From positions 1 to 64,000 of the forward strand of contig CALSPD010000020.1 of the NCBI GenBank assembly GCA_943788145.1: DNA of 64,000 nt, written 5' to 3'. This DNA is from an uncultured Flavobacteriales bacterium. Its GTDB lineage: Bacteria; Bacteroidota; Bacteroidia; Flavobacteriales_G; Salibacteraceae. The position numbers and the translations under genes are program-made. The notes beneath the pieces are model-generated. The model worked only from the letters and a program-made list of their open reading frames with translations, was not told the DNA's origin and did not search any database. Shown here in pieces: positions 1-7,964 of this stretch. Numbering within the stretch: the first letter of the stretch is position 1; the number at the start of each line of letters is the position of its first letter.

Positions 1-1
1 A

Positions 2-650
2 TCAGTAGCAAGTGGTATTACAGGAACTGACACTACTTATTGGAACAACAAACAAGACCAATTAGTAGCGGGCACTAACATTACCATAGTTGGTAATACC
101 ATAAGTGCAACAAGTAGTGTTACCACCTATTCCGTAGGCGACTTTGCCCAAGGCGGTATCGTATTCTGGGTAGATGAAACCGAACAACATGGTTTGGTAG
201 CTGCTAAAGAAGACCAATTTGGGGTAGGCTTGAACCCATGGGCAAGATGGTACGCAGGAACTTATGGTAATACACAGGCAAAAGGAGACGGTCCATTTGC
301 TGGTGAAGCAAATACCTCAATAATTATTGCAGCTCACGTTGCTATAGGTGATGATGGCTTCACTTATGCAGCGCGTGTTTGTAATGAGCTACAAGTTACC
401 GAAGGGGGCAAAACTTACCGCGACTGGTATCTTCCCTCAAAAGAAGAATTGAACTTAATGTATCAAAACAAGGCAACTATTAATGCTACCGCAGGGGCAA
501 ACGGAGGCAGCGGTTTTGCTAGTGCCTACTATTGGAGTTTCTACCGAGGTCAATATGGGCGCAGCTTGGAAGCAGTACTTCGTCAATGGCGGCCAGGGCA
601 ACGCCATTAAGTCCATCGGGGGTAGGGTTCGTGCTGTTCGGGCTTTTTAA
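2..650 (+). CDS. DUF1566-type exported repeat protein, C-terminal part (copy 1, frameshifted)
   Basis: The gene is cut by the left edge, so only its end is seen. It begins inside the last TGTDTTYWNNKQDQ repeat unit, then carries the linker VGDFAQGGIVFWVDETEQHG and a C-terminal DUF1566/Lcl-type domain (WYLPSKEELNLMYQNK, then GFASAYYWSS). An extra T in the run at 538-540 throws the reading into a false stop at 610. Removing it restores the ending YWSSTEVNMG...RVRAVRAF with stop at 648-650. The first ~530 bases are almost identical to 2880-3404. The fold is typical of exported, probably surface-displayed ligand-binding proteins; the ligand is unknown. It lies directly before an attC-like site, so it is probably the gene of an integron cassette. 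Family assignment is firm; function is inferred. Confidence 0.75.
540..623 (+). other. Candidate DGR variable region VR1
   Basis: These 28 codons lie between the invariant YWS and the invariant RVRAVRAF ending. Compared with the equivalent 3404-3487, 20 codons differ and only E, W, Q, F, N, G, Q and K are kept, while the flanks are identical. In 14 of the 20 differing codons the third base is the same pyrimidine and the changes are in bases 1 and 2. That is what adenine-specific mutagenesis of AAC/AAT codons produces, and the reverse of neutral divergence. No reverse transcriptase or template repeat is visible in this window. Confidence 0.6.
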
Positions 651-675
651 CCATTTATCTATTTAACAATTTATC

Positions 676-699
676 CGCGAAGCTGCGATTTTTTTTTTG
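676..699 (+). terminator. Possible weak terminator after copy 1
   Basis: A short GC-containing hairpin (CGC-GAAGCT-GCG) is followed by a run of ten T. It sits 26 bases after the repaired stop codon. The stem is only about 3-4 bp, so this is tentative. Confidence 0.3.
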
Positions 700-750
700 A
701 ATATGGCATTATACTACGAATTACAGGTTTTTATTGAAAGAAAAACCACA

Positions 751-881
751 GCTAACAGCACCTATGCCCAATAGCCTATGAAAGAGCAAATTGAAACAGC
801 AGTGCCCCGCAGAAAATTTGTAGCGGGGGAGAGTGACGAAGCCCGCAAAACGGCTACTGGGCATAGCTGCGAAACGTTAGC
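751..881 (+). other. attC-like recombination site 1
   Basis: Bounded by GCTAAC (751-756) and GTTAGC (876-881), the classic outer core boxes. Inside, CTATGCCCAATAGCC (762-776) pairs with GGCTACTGGGCATAG (852-866) over 15 bp with one mismatch. The centre holds another hairpin, CCCCGC...GCGGGG. Unrelated primary sequence but conserved palindromic layout between RYYYAAC/GTTRRRY-type boxes is the definition of integron attC sites. It closes the cassette containing copy 1 and opens the one with the T9SS protein and copy 2. Confidence 0.65.
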
Positions 882-926
882 GTTCATTGGAAAAAAACAC
901 GACAGTAATAAAAAAAACAATTAAGT

Positions 927-1425
927 ATGACGAAAAACAAATCAAGACCCATTGCACTGCTAGCAGCAGGATTGCTTTGGGCGGGCTTAGCACAAGCTCA
1001 AGAATCCGTCAACGCCACAGGCGGAGATGCCACAGGCAGCGGTGGAACCGTTGCTTACAGTGTCGGACAAGTAGTTTACACCACCAACACAGGTACGCTT
1101 CTGGTACAGTGTAGCACAAGGGGTGCAGCATGCCTTCGAAATCTTTCACCGTTGGAATTAAAGAAACCGCACTGAACATTTCGCTTTCGGCTATTTCCCA
1201 ACCCTACTTCCGATAATTTATCCTTGCAAATAAGCGATTACAACAACGAAAAAGTTGTCGTACCAGCTTTTTGATATGCAGGGTAAACTAGTTAAGCAAC
1301 GGACAAGTAACTGCACAGCAAACGCAAATAAACACTGAACGAGTTTGCCTTCTGCTACTTACTTCATAAACGTTGTAAACCAAGAAAACAAACAAGTTCA
1401 ATCATTTAAAATCATCAAAAACTAA
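927..1425 (+). CDS. Small T9SS C-terminal-sorting protein, multiply frameshifted
   Basis: The N-terminus has a clear signal peptide (ALLAAGLLWAGLAQAQ), then ESVNATGGDATGSGGTVAYSVGQVVYTT, the opening of a widespread Bacteroidota family of about 150 residues. The uninterrupted frame ends at 1175, but following the other frames recovers VGIKETALNISLSAFPNPTSDNLSLQI, a QLFDMQGKLV stretch and a final QSFKIIKN with stop at 1423-1425. These are the parts of a type IX secretion sorting domain. At least six small indels, mostly insertions, are needed to join them. The intact protein would be exported and anchored outside the cell by T9SS; its role is unknown. It lies 6 bases upstream of the copy 2 gene, in the same cassette. 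Confidence 0.65.
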
Positions 1426-1431
1426 AAGACA

Positions 1432-3514
1432 ATGAAAAAGATTTATTACAATATTCGGGCGGCTATCTTAATGTCTGCCAGCGTGTTTGGGCACAGAGCA
1501 CCCGAAAAAATGAGCTACCAAGCCGTTGTACGTGACGGAAGTAATGCATCTAGTTAGCCTCCACTGCCGTAGGTATGCAAATTTGCTATTTTGCAGGGAC
1601 CACCTCATCTGGCACAGCCGTTTATGTAGAAACCCAAACTCCTACTTCTAACGCTAATGGTTTGGTTAGTTTAGAGCTTGGTGATCCGGTACGGCTGTAA
1701 GTGGTGACTTCACCACTCATCGATTGGGCAAACGGGCCTTATTTCATTAAAACCGAAACTGACCCAACGGGCGGCACAAGCTATACCATTACGGGCACAA
1801 GCCAGCTGTTAAGCGTGCCTTATGCATCTGCACGCAAAAAACGGCTGAATCAGTTACAGGTGCGATTACCGAAACCGACCCCATCTTTGGGCATCGTAGC
1901 AAGTGGCATAACGGAACGACACTACTTATTGGAACAATAAATTGGACAGCTACACGAAACCGACCCATTTTTGGGACATCTGTAGCAAGTGGTATTACGG
2001 GAACGGACACTACCTATTGGAACAATAAACTGGACAGCTACACCGAAACCGACCCCATCTTTGGGGCATCGGTAGCAGGTGGCATAACCGGAACTGACAC
2101 TACTTATTGGAACAACAAATTGGACAGCTACACGGAAACCGACCCTGTTTTCGGTGACATCTGTAGCAAGTGGCATTACGGGAACGGACACTACCTATTG
2201 GAACAATAAACTGGACAGCTACACCGAAACCGACCCCGTCTTTGGGGCATCGGTAGCAGGTGGCATAACCGGAACTGACACTACTTATTGGAACAACAAA
2301 TTGGACAGCTACACGGAAACCGACCCAATTTTCGGGACATCTGTAGCAAGTGGTATTACGGGAACGGACACTACCTATTGGAATAATAAACTGGACAGCT
2401 ACACCGAAACCGACCCCATCTTTGGGGCATCGGTAGCAGGTGGCATAACCGGAACAGATACAACTTATTGGAACAACAAATTGGACAGCTATACGGAAAC
2501 CGACCCAATTTTCGGGACATCTGTAGCAAGTGGTATTACGGGAACGGACACTACCTATTGGAATAATAAACTGGACAGCTACACCGAAACCGACCCCATC
2601 TTTGGGGCATCGGTAGCAGGTGGCATAACAGGAACTGACACTACTTATTGGAACAATAAATTAGACAGCTACACAGAAACCGACCCCTGTTTTTGGTGCA
2701 TCAGTAGCAAGTGGCATAACAGGAACTGACACTACTTATTGGAACAATAAATTAGACAGCTACACAGAAACCGACCCTGTTTTTGGTGCATCAGTAGCAA
2801 GTGGCATAACAGGAACTGACACTACTTATTGGAACATTAAATTAGACAGCTACACAGAAACCGACCCTGTTTTTGGTGCATCAGTAGCAAGTGGTATTAC
2901 AGGAACTGACACTACTTATTGGAACAACAAACAAGACCAATTAGTAGCGGGCACTAACATTACCATAGTTGGTAATACCATAAGTGCAACAAGTAGTGTT
3001 ACCACCTATTCCGTAGGCGACTTTGCCCAAGGCGGTATCGTATTCTGGGTAGATGAAACCGAACAACATGGTTTGGTAGCTGCTAAAGAAGACCAAAGCA
3101 CAGGGGTAAGATGGCATGCAGGAACTTATGGTAATACACAGGCAAAAGGAGACGGTCCATTTGCTGGTGAAGCAAATACCTCAGTAATTATTGCAGCTCA
3201 CGTTGCTATAGGTGATGATGGCAGCACTTATGCAGCGCGTATTTGTAATGAGCTACAAGTTACCGAAGGGGGCAAAACTTACGGCGACTGGTATCTTCCC
3301 TCAAAAGAAGAATTGAACTTAATGTATCAAAACAAGGGCAACTATTAATGCTACCGCAGGGGCAAACGGAGGCAGCGGTTTTGCTAGTGCCTACTATTGG
3401 AGTTCGTCCGAGTACTCTAACATGTACCCTTGGCTTCAGAGCTTCGCCAATGGCCTCCAGTACGTCTTCTATAAGCACTACACATTTAGGGTTCGTGCTG
3501 TTCGGGCTTTTTAA
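1432..3514 (+). CDS. DUF1566-type exported repeat protein with variable C-terminus (copy 2, frameshifted)
   Basis: The start ATG at 1432 begins MKKIYYNI, a signal peptide region. The next segments, read through several indels, are EKMSYQAVVRDG, a stretch AVYVETQTPTSNANGLVSLELG, and IDWANGPYFIKTETDPTGGTSYTITGTSQLLSVPYA, the standard N-terminal domain of this Bacteroidota exported family. Twelve 30-residue repeats follow (1871-2946), then the linker VGDFAQGGIVFWVDE and a DUF1566/Lcl-type domain. An extra G in 3336-3338 creates the false stop after MYQNKGNY; correcting it gives ...NATAGANGGSGFASAYYWSSSEY...RVRAVRAF, stop 3512-3514. Roughly 690 residues when repaired. Likely a T9SS- or Sec-exported stalk with a ligand-binding tip; the tip sequence differs from copy 1 as a DGR target would. 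Confidence 0.7.
1871..2946 (+). repeat. Twelve tandem 90-bp repeats encoding a 30-residue motif
   Basis: Units start at 1871, 1956, 2045, 2135, 2226, 2316, 2406, 2496, 2586, 2676, 2767 and 2857. Each encodes ETDPxFGxSVAxGITGTDTT plus YWNNKLDSYT. From 2045 to 2675 the units alternate between a GASVAGG type and a TSVASG type, so the true duplication unit there is a 180-bp dimer; the last three units are a third, more uniform type. Off-period spacings of 85, 89 and 91 mark single-base indels. The repeat probably forms a rigid extracellular stalk. Confidence 0.85.
3404..3487 (+). other. Candidate DGR variable region VR2
   Basis: Counterpart of the stretch at 540-623. Equal length (28 codons), identical flanks on both sides, 20 codons different, invariant E-W-Q-F-N-G-Q-K scaffold. 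The downstream invariant block AGGGTTCGTGCTGTTCGG would correspond to the fixed 3' end at which mutagenic homing starts. The peptide pattern STE(N)xAWNQNFNNGNQ... is the known layout of DUF1566 DGR targets, recalled rather than searched. Confidence 0.6.
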
Positions 3515-3537
3515 CCATTTAACTATTCATCAACTTA

Positions 3538-3563
3538 ACGACCGCTTGTTGGTCGTTTTTTTT
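3538..3563 (+). terminator. Rho-independent terminator after copy 2
   Basis: ACGACC pairs with GGTCGT across a seven-base loop and is followed by eight T. It lies 24 bases after the repaired stop codon of copy 2, so it ends that transcript. Confidence 0.7.
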
Positions 3564-3777
3564 GAAACTTTATGGCGCTGTAATGCGATTTACGACCTTT
3601 CAACTTCGCAATTGACTAATGTCCATGATGAAACTGTGAAGATAACTATGGCTAGAATTCAGTTCAAATCAGACAACTTGATACACAGACATTCATTTAG
3701 ACTTGGGGACAAAACTTGGAGGACTTTATATTCACATTCTGTGTAGCTGAAGAAAATGGAAAATTAAAAAAACGCTC

Positions 3778-3908
3778 GCCAACAAAGCCTAAGCAAACAT
3801 GCTCCGAGAACGGTAAACATTCACGACTTATCTTTCAAACCAAATTCATCTTGGCGATGAAATGAGAGGTTTGAAAGCCGCACGTTTCTTAGCCAAACCG
3901 TTATAAGC
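3778..3908 (+). other. attC-like recombination site 2
   Basis: Left box GCCAAC (3778-3783), arm AAGCCTAAG, right arm CTTAGCC (3888-3894), right box GTTATAAGC (3900-3908). The interior holds a strong hairpin in which TTTCAAACC pairs with GGTTTGAAA, and an inner ATTCATC pairs with GATGAAA around TTGGC. The same interior recurs in the site at 7677-7842, so the two are related attC sites. The 200 or so bases between the terminator at 3563 and this site hold no gene I recognise. Confidence 0.65.
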
Positions 3909-3938
3909 TATTTTAGAAGACTATAAACAGAGTAAACA

Positions 3939-4686
3939 ATGGATAAAAGAATAATTCTTCATATACCCTCATTCCTCAACTAATATTCCTTTGTCAGAAG
4001 GTTATCTTGTTGACTACATAGCTCTTGAAAAAGAGATTTTAAAATTGACAGATTGGTATACTGATGACCTGTTTTATTCAAATGAGGACGAAATGATAGT
4101 AGCTGAATTTTCTAGAATATTTTGCGATCCTGAAAGGTTTACTGATGATGCACAAGAGGTAATGTCACAATATGGAATGGGCGTATTATATGAAAAAAAT
4201 GATAACGGGGAAGAAATTAGAATTGTAACTCCTGACCTAAAAGAAAAAGTTTTGACATCATATTATTGGAAACATCACAATAAATTAAACAACGCAGTGA
4301 ATAATCAGTTGGACAATTATGGAAAAGTTACAATCATTGACTGTCATTCATATCCCAGCAAACCATTAAAAAGAGACCTTGATAAAAACCCAAAACGACC
4401 TGATTTTAATATTGGAACTGATTCATTTCATACAACCAAGGAGTTAATAGACATATCAGTTTCATTTTTTGAAAAAGCAGGCTATACCTTAGGCATTGAC
4501 TGGCCATATAGAGGTTCTATTGTGCCCATGGAACATTATCATAAAAACAATAATGTTTCAACCATAATGTTAGAAATTAATAGAGCACTTTATTTGAATG
4601 AGCCAACTAATCAAAAGTCCGAAAACTATAACCAGATAAAAGAAATAGTAAGTGAATACATTAAAGCAATTAAAAACAGCTTATAA
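3939..4686 (+). CDS. N-formylglutamate amidohydrolase family protein (cassette gene, one frameshift)
   Basis: Translation from ATG 3939 begins MDKRIILHIP; dropping one inserted T at 3969 continues HSSTNIPLSEGYLVDY in the long frame. HSSTxIP near the N-terminus is the signature of the N-formylglutamate amidohydrolase (FGase/HutG-type) family, zinc hydrolases that remove formate from N-formylglutamate. Downstream, LTDWYTDDLF and VTIIDCHSYPS, with EHYHKNN further on, supply the expected acidic and histidine residues. Length about 248 aa is normal. The gene fills an integron cassette exactly: GTTATAAGC precedes it by 30 bases and its TAA stop lies inside GCTTATAAC. Outside a histidine-degradation operon, the substrate could be a different acylated amino acid or peptide. 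Confidence 0.75.
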
Positions 4687-4812
4687 CAACACCTACCCAA
4701 AAGTGGCGGTTCAGTGGTTAAATCAAGCTTTGTACTTCTATCAAAGTTTGTGCTTGGTTGACATTGAAGTACTTCGAAATCGCCACCTTCGGGTAGCTGC
4801 AAAACGTTCCGC
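4679..4812 (+). other. attC-like recombination site 3
   Basis: Left box GCTTATAAC (4679-4687) is the exact reverse complement of the box that opens this cassette at 3900-3908. CTACCC-AAAAG-TGGCG (4693-4708) pairs with CGCCA-CCTTC-GGGTAG (4781-4796): two perfect stem blocks separated by unpaired spacers, as in typical attC sites. An inner GTACTTC/GAAGTAC stem caps the loop. The right box GTTCCGC (4806-4812) departs from GTTRRRY and abuts the degraded transposase, so the insertion probably altered it. Confidence 0.7.
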
Positions 4813-5194
4813 TTTGTTTTTCGTGAATTTCATGTACTTCTTCAGGTTGTAAGCCATGGCCGCCACGATCATACACCTATTGGCATTGCGGATTCCGCGG
4901 GTGTTGATCTTTCTTAAGCCCATAAATTGAGTTAGCGTCCCAAAAACGGGTTCTACCGTGGCCGAACGCCTGCGTTTTAAGTATTGACCATAATTACCTT
5001 TCACTCGCTCAATGGCTCTTTCGTATTCTTCTCTATAGGCCGTTATCGTTATCCTGCGTTCGGTTGATTTACCGATGCATTGCGCCTTGATCGGACAGCC
5101 TTTGCACTGGCTCGGTTTGGTGAGGTATGTAATGCTCCCCGAAATTAAGGCAGGTAGTTAAGATAGGAAAACACCTAATTTTAATACCTGAACA

Positions 5195-5482
5195 ATGAAA
5201 ACAACAAGACGAAAGTTTACGAGTAAATTCAAGACCAAAGTGGTTTTGGAAGCATTAAAAGAGCGCGAGACAATCCACCAGCTTGCGGCTCGTTATGAGA
5301 TCCACCCAACCCAAATCAGTATGTGGAAGCGGCAATTTTTAGATTCTGCAGAGGGTGTTTTTGAGGGTGATGTCAAGCCAGTCTCGAAGTCCGCAGAAGA
5401 GGACCATGAGAAGCTTTACAAGAAAATCGGAAGGCTTCAAATGGAGGTAGATTTTCTAAAAAAAAGTTTGGGCGAGGACTAA
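5195..5482 (+). CDS. IS3 transposase OrfA (helix-turn-helix subunit)
   Basis: 95 residues beginning MKTTRRKFTSKFKTKVVLEA. The helix-turn-helix TIHQLAARYEIHPTQISMWK (residues about 28-47) binds the element ends, and the C-terminal part (HEKLYKKIGRLQMEVDFLKK) is the leucine-zipper used for oligomerisation. The frame runs through the slippery A8G near its end. OrfA on its own usually acts as a regulator; the fusion with OrfB is the active transposase. Confidence 0.92.
   Translation: MKTTRRKFTSKFKTKVVLEALKERETIHQLAARYEIHPTQISMWKRQFLDSAEGVFEGDVKPVSKSAEEDHEKLYKKIGRLQMEVDFLKKSLGED
5458..5466 (+). promoter_or_regulatory. Programmed -1 frameshift site (A8G)
   Basis: Eight A then G. In frame 0 the sequence reads LKKSLGED-stop; slipping back one base gives LKKKFGRGLSIYQKRKMVNH, which runs directly into OrfB. 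This is the standard IS3-family arrangement for making OrfAB. Confidence 0.85.
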
Positions 5483-5502
5483 GCATTTATCAAAAACGCA
5501 AG

Positions 5503-6324
5503 ATGGTAAATCACGAACACAAAACCCTGAGCATATCACACCAGTGTGAACTGTTGGGCATCCATAGAAGTGGCATGTATTACAAGCCACGGAGCGAGAG
5601 TACATTGAATCTGTATTTGATGAAATTGATCGACCAAACAATCTTTGATCGACCGTTTTATGGAGTCCGCAGGATGACACATCATATGAGGCATTCTGGC
5701 CACATGGTTAATGAAAAACGCATTGCTCGATTGTATAAACTCATGGACATTCGGGTGGTATATCCCAGAAAAAACACCTCCAAACCAGACAAAGGGCATA
5801 AGAAATATCCCTACTTGCTCAAAGGACTGAAAATCGAGCGAATCAACCAGGTATGGGCAACAGACATAACCTGGATCCCCATGAAACAAGGCTTTATGTA
5901 TATGATGGCCATTATCGATCTCAAAAGTCGATATGTGCTGAACTGGAGCATATCTAACACGATGGATGCCGCGTGGTGTACAGAGGTTCTCAAAGAAACC
6001 ATAAACATGCACGGTTGCCCGGAAATATTCAACACAGATCAGGGAAGCCAGTTCACCTCATTAATGTTCACTGATCTGCTCAAGGAAAATGACATTGCAA
6101 TCTCTATGGATGGCAAAGGACGGGCAATCGACAATGTGTTTATCGAACGTTTGTGGAGAAGCGTGAAGGTCGAATATGTCTATCTAAACCCTGCCAATGG
6201 CGGAGTCGCACTTTATAAGGGAATCAAGGAATATATAGACTTTTACAACAACCAAAGACCTCATCAATCACTCGACTATGAAACTCCCAATCAAGTTTAT
6301 CAATCACTAAGAAAAGCTGCCTAA
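5503..6324 (+). CDS. IS3 transposase OrfB (DDE integrase core)
   Basis: 273 residues in the -1 frame relative to OrfA. The N-terminal IS3 helical domain (LSISHQCELLGIHRSGMYYK) leads into the rve integrase core. Catalytic residues are visible as ATDITWIP (D), FNTDQGSQF (D) and FIERLWRSVK (E). No stop or frameshift interrupts it. The functional product is most likely the OrfAB fusion spanning 5195-6324. Cuts and joins the element ends. Confidence 0.93.
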   Translation: MVNHEHKTLSISHQCELLGIHRSGMYYKPRSESTLNLYLMKLIDQTIFDRPFYGVRRMTHHMRHSGHMVNEKRIARLYKLMDIRVVYPRKNTSKPDKGHKKYPYLLKGLKIERINQVWATDITWIPMKQGFMYMMAIIDLKSRYVLNWSISNTMDAAWCTEVLKETINMHGCPEIFNTDQGSQFTSLMFTDLLKENDIAISMDGKGRAIDNVFIERLWRSVKVEYVYLNPANGGVALYKGIKEYIDFYNNQRPHQSLDYETPNQVYQSLRKAA

Positions 6325-7676
6325 ATAATGAACCAAATCATATCTTAACTTTGACTGATTCCTGTCCTAAAGATGGGGGGTATTACAGTACAGCTTCTTT
6401 CGATTCCCGCTTTTCTCTACTTGGACTTTCCTGAAAGTCACCTTCTGTCCTTGGCTACACAGCCAATAATCGCCCTCTTTGTGGTACTCAAATCCTTCGG
6501 GGCCACCTTTATAAGTTCCGTGTGGCGGTATGTAACTCTCCAACCCCCGCTTGCTCTAGATAGGCGGAGTTCTCACCACTGCTGTAGCCAGCATCGGCTG
6601 CCAAATTGCGCCAAAGTAAATGCTCTTTCCTCAGCCGTGGTTGCAAGGTCTTTACGATCTGTTGCAGGCTCAGGCTATCAACTTTATCGGCAAAGTCGGC
6701 TGCGATGTGGGTGATCACATGATGATCGGTGTCCACGGCCATCTGAGCATGGTAATTAAGCTTGCGCGCCTTGCCAGGCTTTACGCTAATCCGAGCATCG
6801 GGATCTACTGGACTGTAGTGTGTTTTATTACTCGTGTATTTGCTGTCATTGTGTTTTGCCCCTGGGCGCTCGGTCTGCTCTTCCGACCATTTCTTGTTGC
6901 GAGAGGCCAACTCTTGAAGCTCGTCTTTGCGTGCAGTTACTTGCCTCTGATCTTCACCTGCCTTGTTGTTTTTAGCCTTGCGAGACGGACCGCCTTTGGG
7001 TTGATGATCATTATCGTCTCGATCCTCCTTCTTTGGTCGTTTGTCCACTTCGCTCATCGCTCTCACTCTGCGCAAGTGTTCTTCCAGTTCCTCGGCAGGC
7101 ACCTTTAGCTCTAAGCTGTCCCCCCGATGAATCGGGACTTGCAGCATGCTCGCATTGGCTTTGATCCGGGCCGAGTCGATGGCCTGAGTGCGCCCACCTA
7201 CCATGCCTTTTTCAACACACATTCGCAACACTCGCTCAAAAGCTTCGGTAAATACCTCGTCTGGTAAGAGCGCTCGAGTTCGACTCAGGGTGCTGTGCCA
7301 TGGAAGCTGCTCGTCTATGTCGTATCCCAAAAAATAAAGGATATCCAATCGCATAGCACAATGGCCTAACAGTTGGCGGTCGCTGCTGATGTTTTCCAAC
7401 TAGCCCACCAGCATGATTATCATGAACACCTCTGGGTCAATCGACTTTTGGACGCAATCGCCATAATATGCTGCTGTTAGCTTGCGCATAAAGCGCAAAT
7501 CAAGTGCTGATTTTAGTCTCCGATAGAAATTCTCTGGCGGTACTTTATAGCTGAGCTGAAAGCTGGTAAACAGCTTTTCTGAATAGTCCTTCTTGCCTTG
7601 CATAGACCACAAGTTCTGAATTATCGCATTTTCAATTTATGACAACTTCATTCTCTTTTCAACATACTTTTGAGTT

Positions 7677-7842
7677 GTGCAACGGGCACAAAGGCTAAGA
7701 AAAACATGCTCCGTGAACGATTAACATTCACGACTTATCATTCAAACCAAATTCATCTTGGCGATGAAATTTACGGTTTGAAAGCCGCACGTTTACTTTG
7801 TGAGCTCGCAAGCTCGGTTCTTAGCCAGAACCGTTGGGCGTT
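7677..7842 (+). other. attC-like recombination site 4
   Basis: Left box GTGCAAC (7677-7683), then GGCTAAGAA (7693-7701) pairs perfectly with TTCTTAGCC (7818-7826), six bases before the right box GTTGGGCGTT (7833-7842). The interior shares the TTCAAACC...GGTTTGAA and ATTCATC...GATGAAA hairpins with the site at 3778-3908, and adds a GAGCTCGCAAGCTC palindrome. The right box is the exact reverse complement of AACGCCCAAC at 9008-9017, which closes the Fic cassette. Confidence 0.7.
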
Positions 7843-7849
7843 ATTTGAA

Positions 7850-7939
7850 ATCGTATCAAGATCGTATAATTTCGAATCATATCGTATCACCCTTATCGTA
7901 TCAAGATCGTATAATTTCGAATCATATCGTATCATTTTT
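7850..7939 (+). promoter_or_regulatory. Iteron-like operator: two 45-bp repeats with six ATCGTAT(C/A)A boxes
   Basis: A 45-bp unit occurs twice in tandem (7850-7894 and 7895-7939). Each unit has three copies of ATCGTATCA or ATCGTATAA, at 7850, 7861, 7881, 7895, 7906 and 7926. The array fills the space between the attC site and the Fic start at 7965. The most likely reading is a binding site for the winged-helix domain at the C-terminus of the Fic protein, giving autoregulation; that is inference. Confidence 0.6.
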
Positions 7940-7964
7940 GTGAGATTATCATAAATTTGGAATC

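Larger units (their letters stand above)
5128..6387 (+). mobile_element. Intact IS3-family insertion sequence
   Basis: The ends are imperfect inverted repeats: TGTAATGCTCCCCGAAATTA at 5128 and, on the other strand from 6387, TGTAATACCCCCCATCTTTA. A 3-bp direct repeat GTA flanks both ends (5125-5127 and 6388-6390), as usual for IS3 insertions. The element is 1260 bp and encodes orfA and orfB with a slippery A8G between them. Excising it with one GTA rejoins the interrupted IS1182-like gene in frame, which proves the boundaries and the order of insertion. Confidence 0.95.
4741..7603 (-). pseudogene. IS1182-like transposase, interrupted by IS3
   Basis: Reading on the minus strand from ATG at 7603: MQGKKDYSEKLFTSFQLSYKVP opens the protein. 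An in-frame TAG follows LVG at 7400-7402, then LENISSDRQLLGHCAMRLDILYF continues in frame. DDE-type features include AVDTDHHVITH and AADAGYSS. A one-base insertion in the C run at 6544-6548 shifts the frame after LEQAG. At 6388 the IS3 element interrupts the gene; deleting it plus one GTA restores KKLYLTKPSQCKGC in frame. The cysteine cluster CKGCPIKAQC and the end TVEPVFGTLTQFMGLRKI then AMAYNLKKYMKF are typical of this family. The last ~30 codons run into the attC site, so the normal end of the element is lost. Inactive on three counts. Confidence 0.85.

Noticed and set aside
1871..2946. CRISPR array
   Set aside because: The repeats are contiguous 90-bp coding units in one reading frame without unique spacers.
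1..3514. Prophage tail-fibre region
   Set aside because: No phage structural, replication or lysis gene is near; signal peptides and the T9SS domain point to cellular surface proteins.
3348..3746. 132-codon frame MLPQGQTEAA... after copy 2
   Set aside because: It is the out-of-frame reading of the DUF1566 end caused by the inserted G, continuing past the true stop and terminator.
6620..7108. 162-codon plus-strand frame opposite the IS1182-like gene
   Set aside because: Antisense shadow; the minus strand carries the recognisable transposase.
7670..7954. 94-codon open frame over attC site 4 and the iterons
   Set aside because: It translates palindromes and tandem boxes (IVSRSYNFESYRI twice) and has no protein family likeness.
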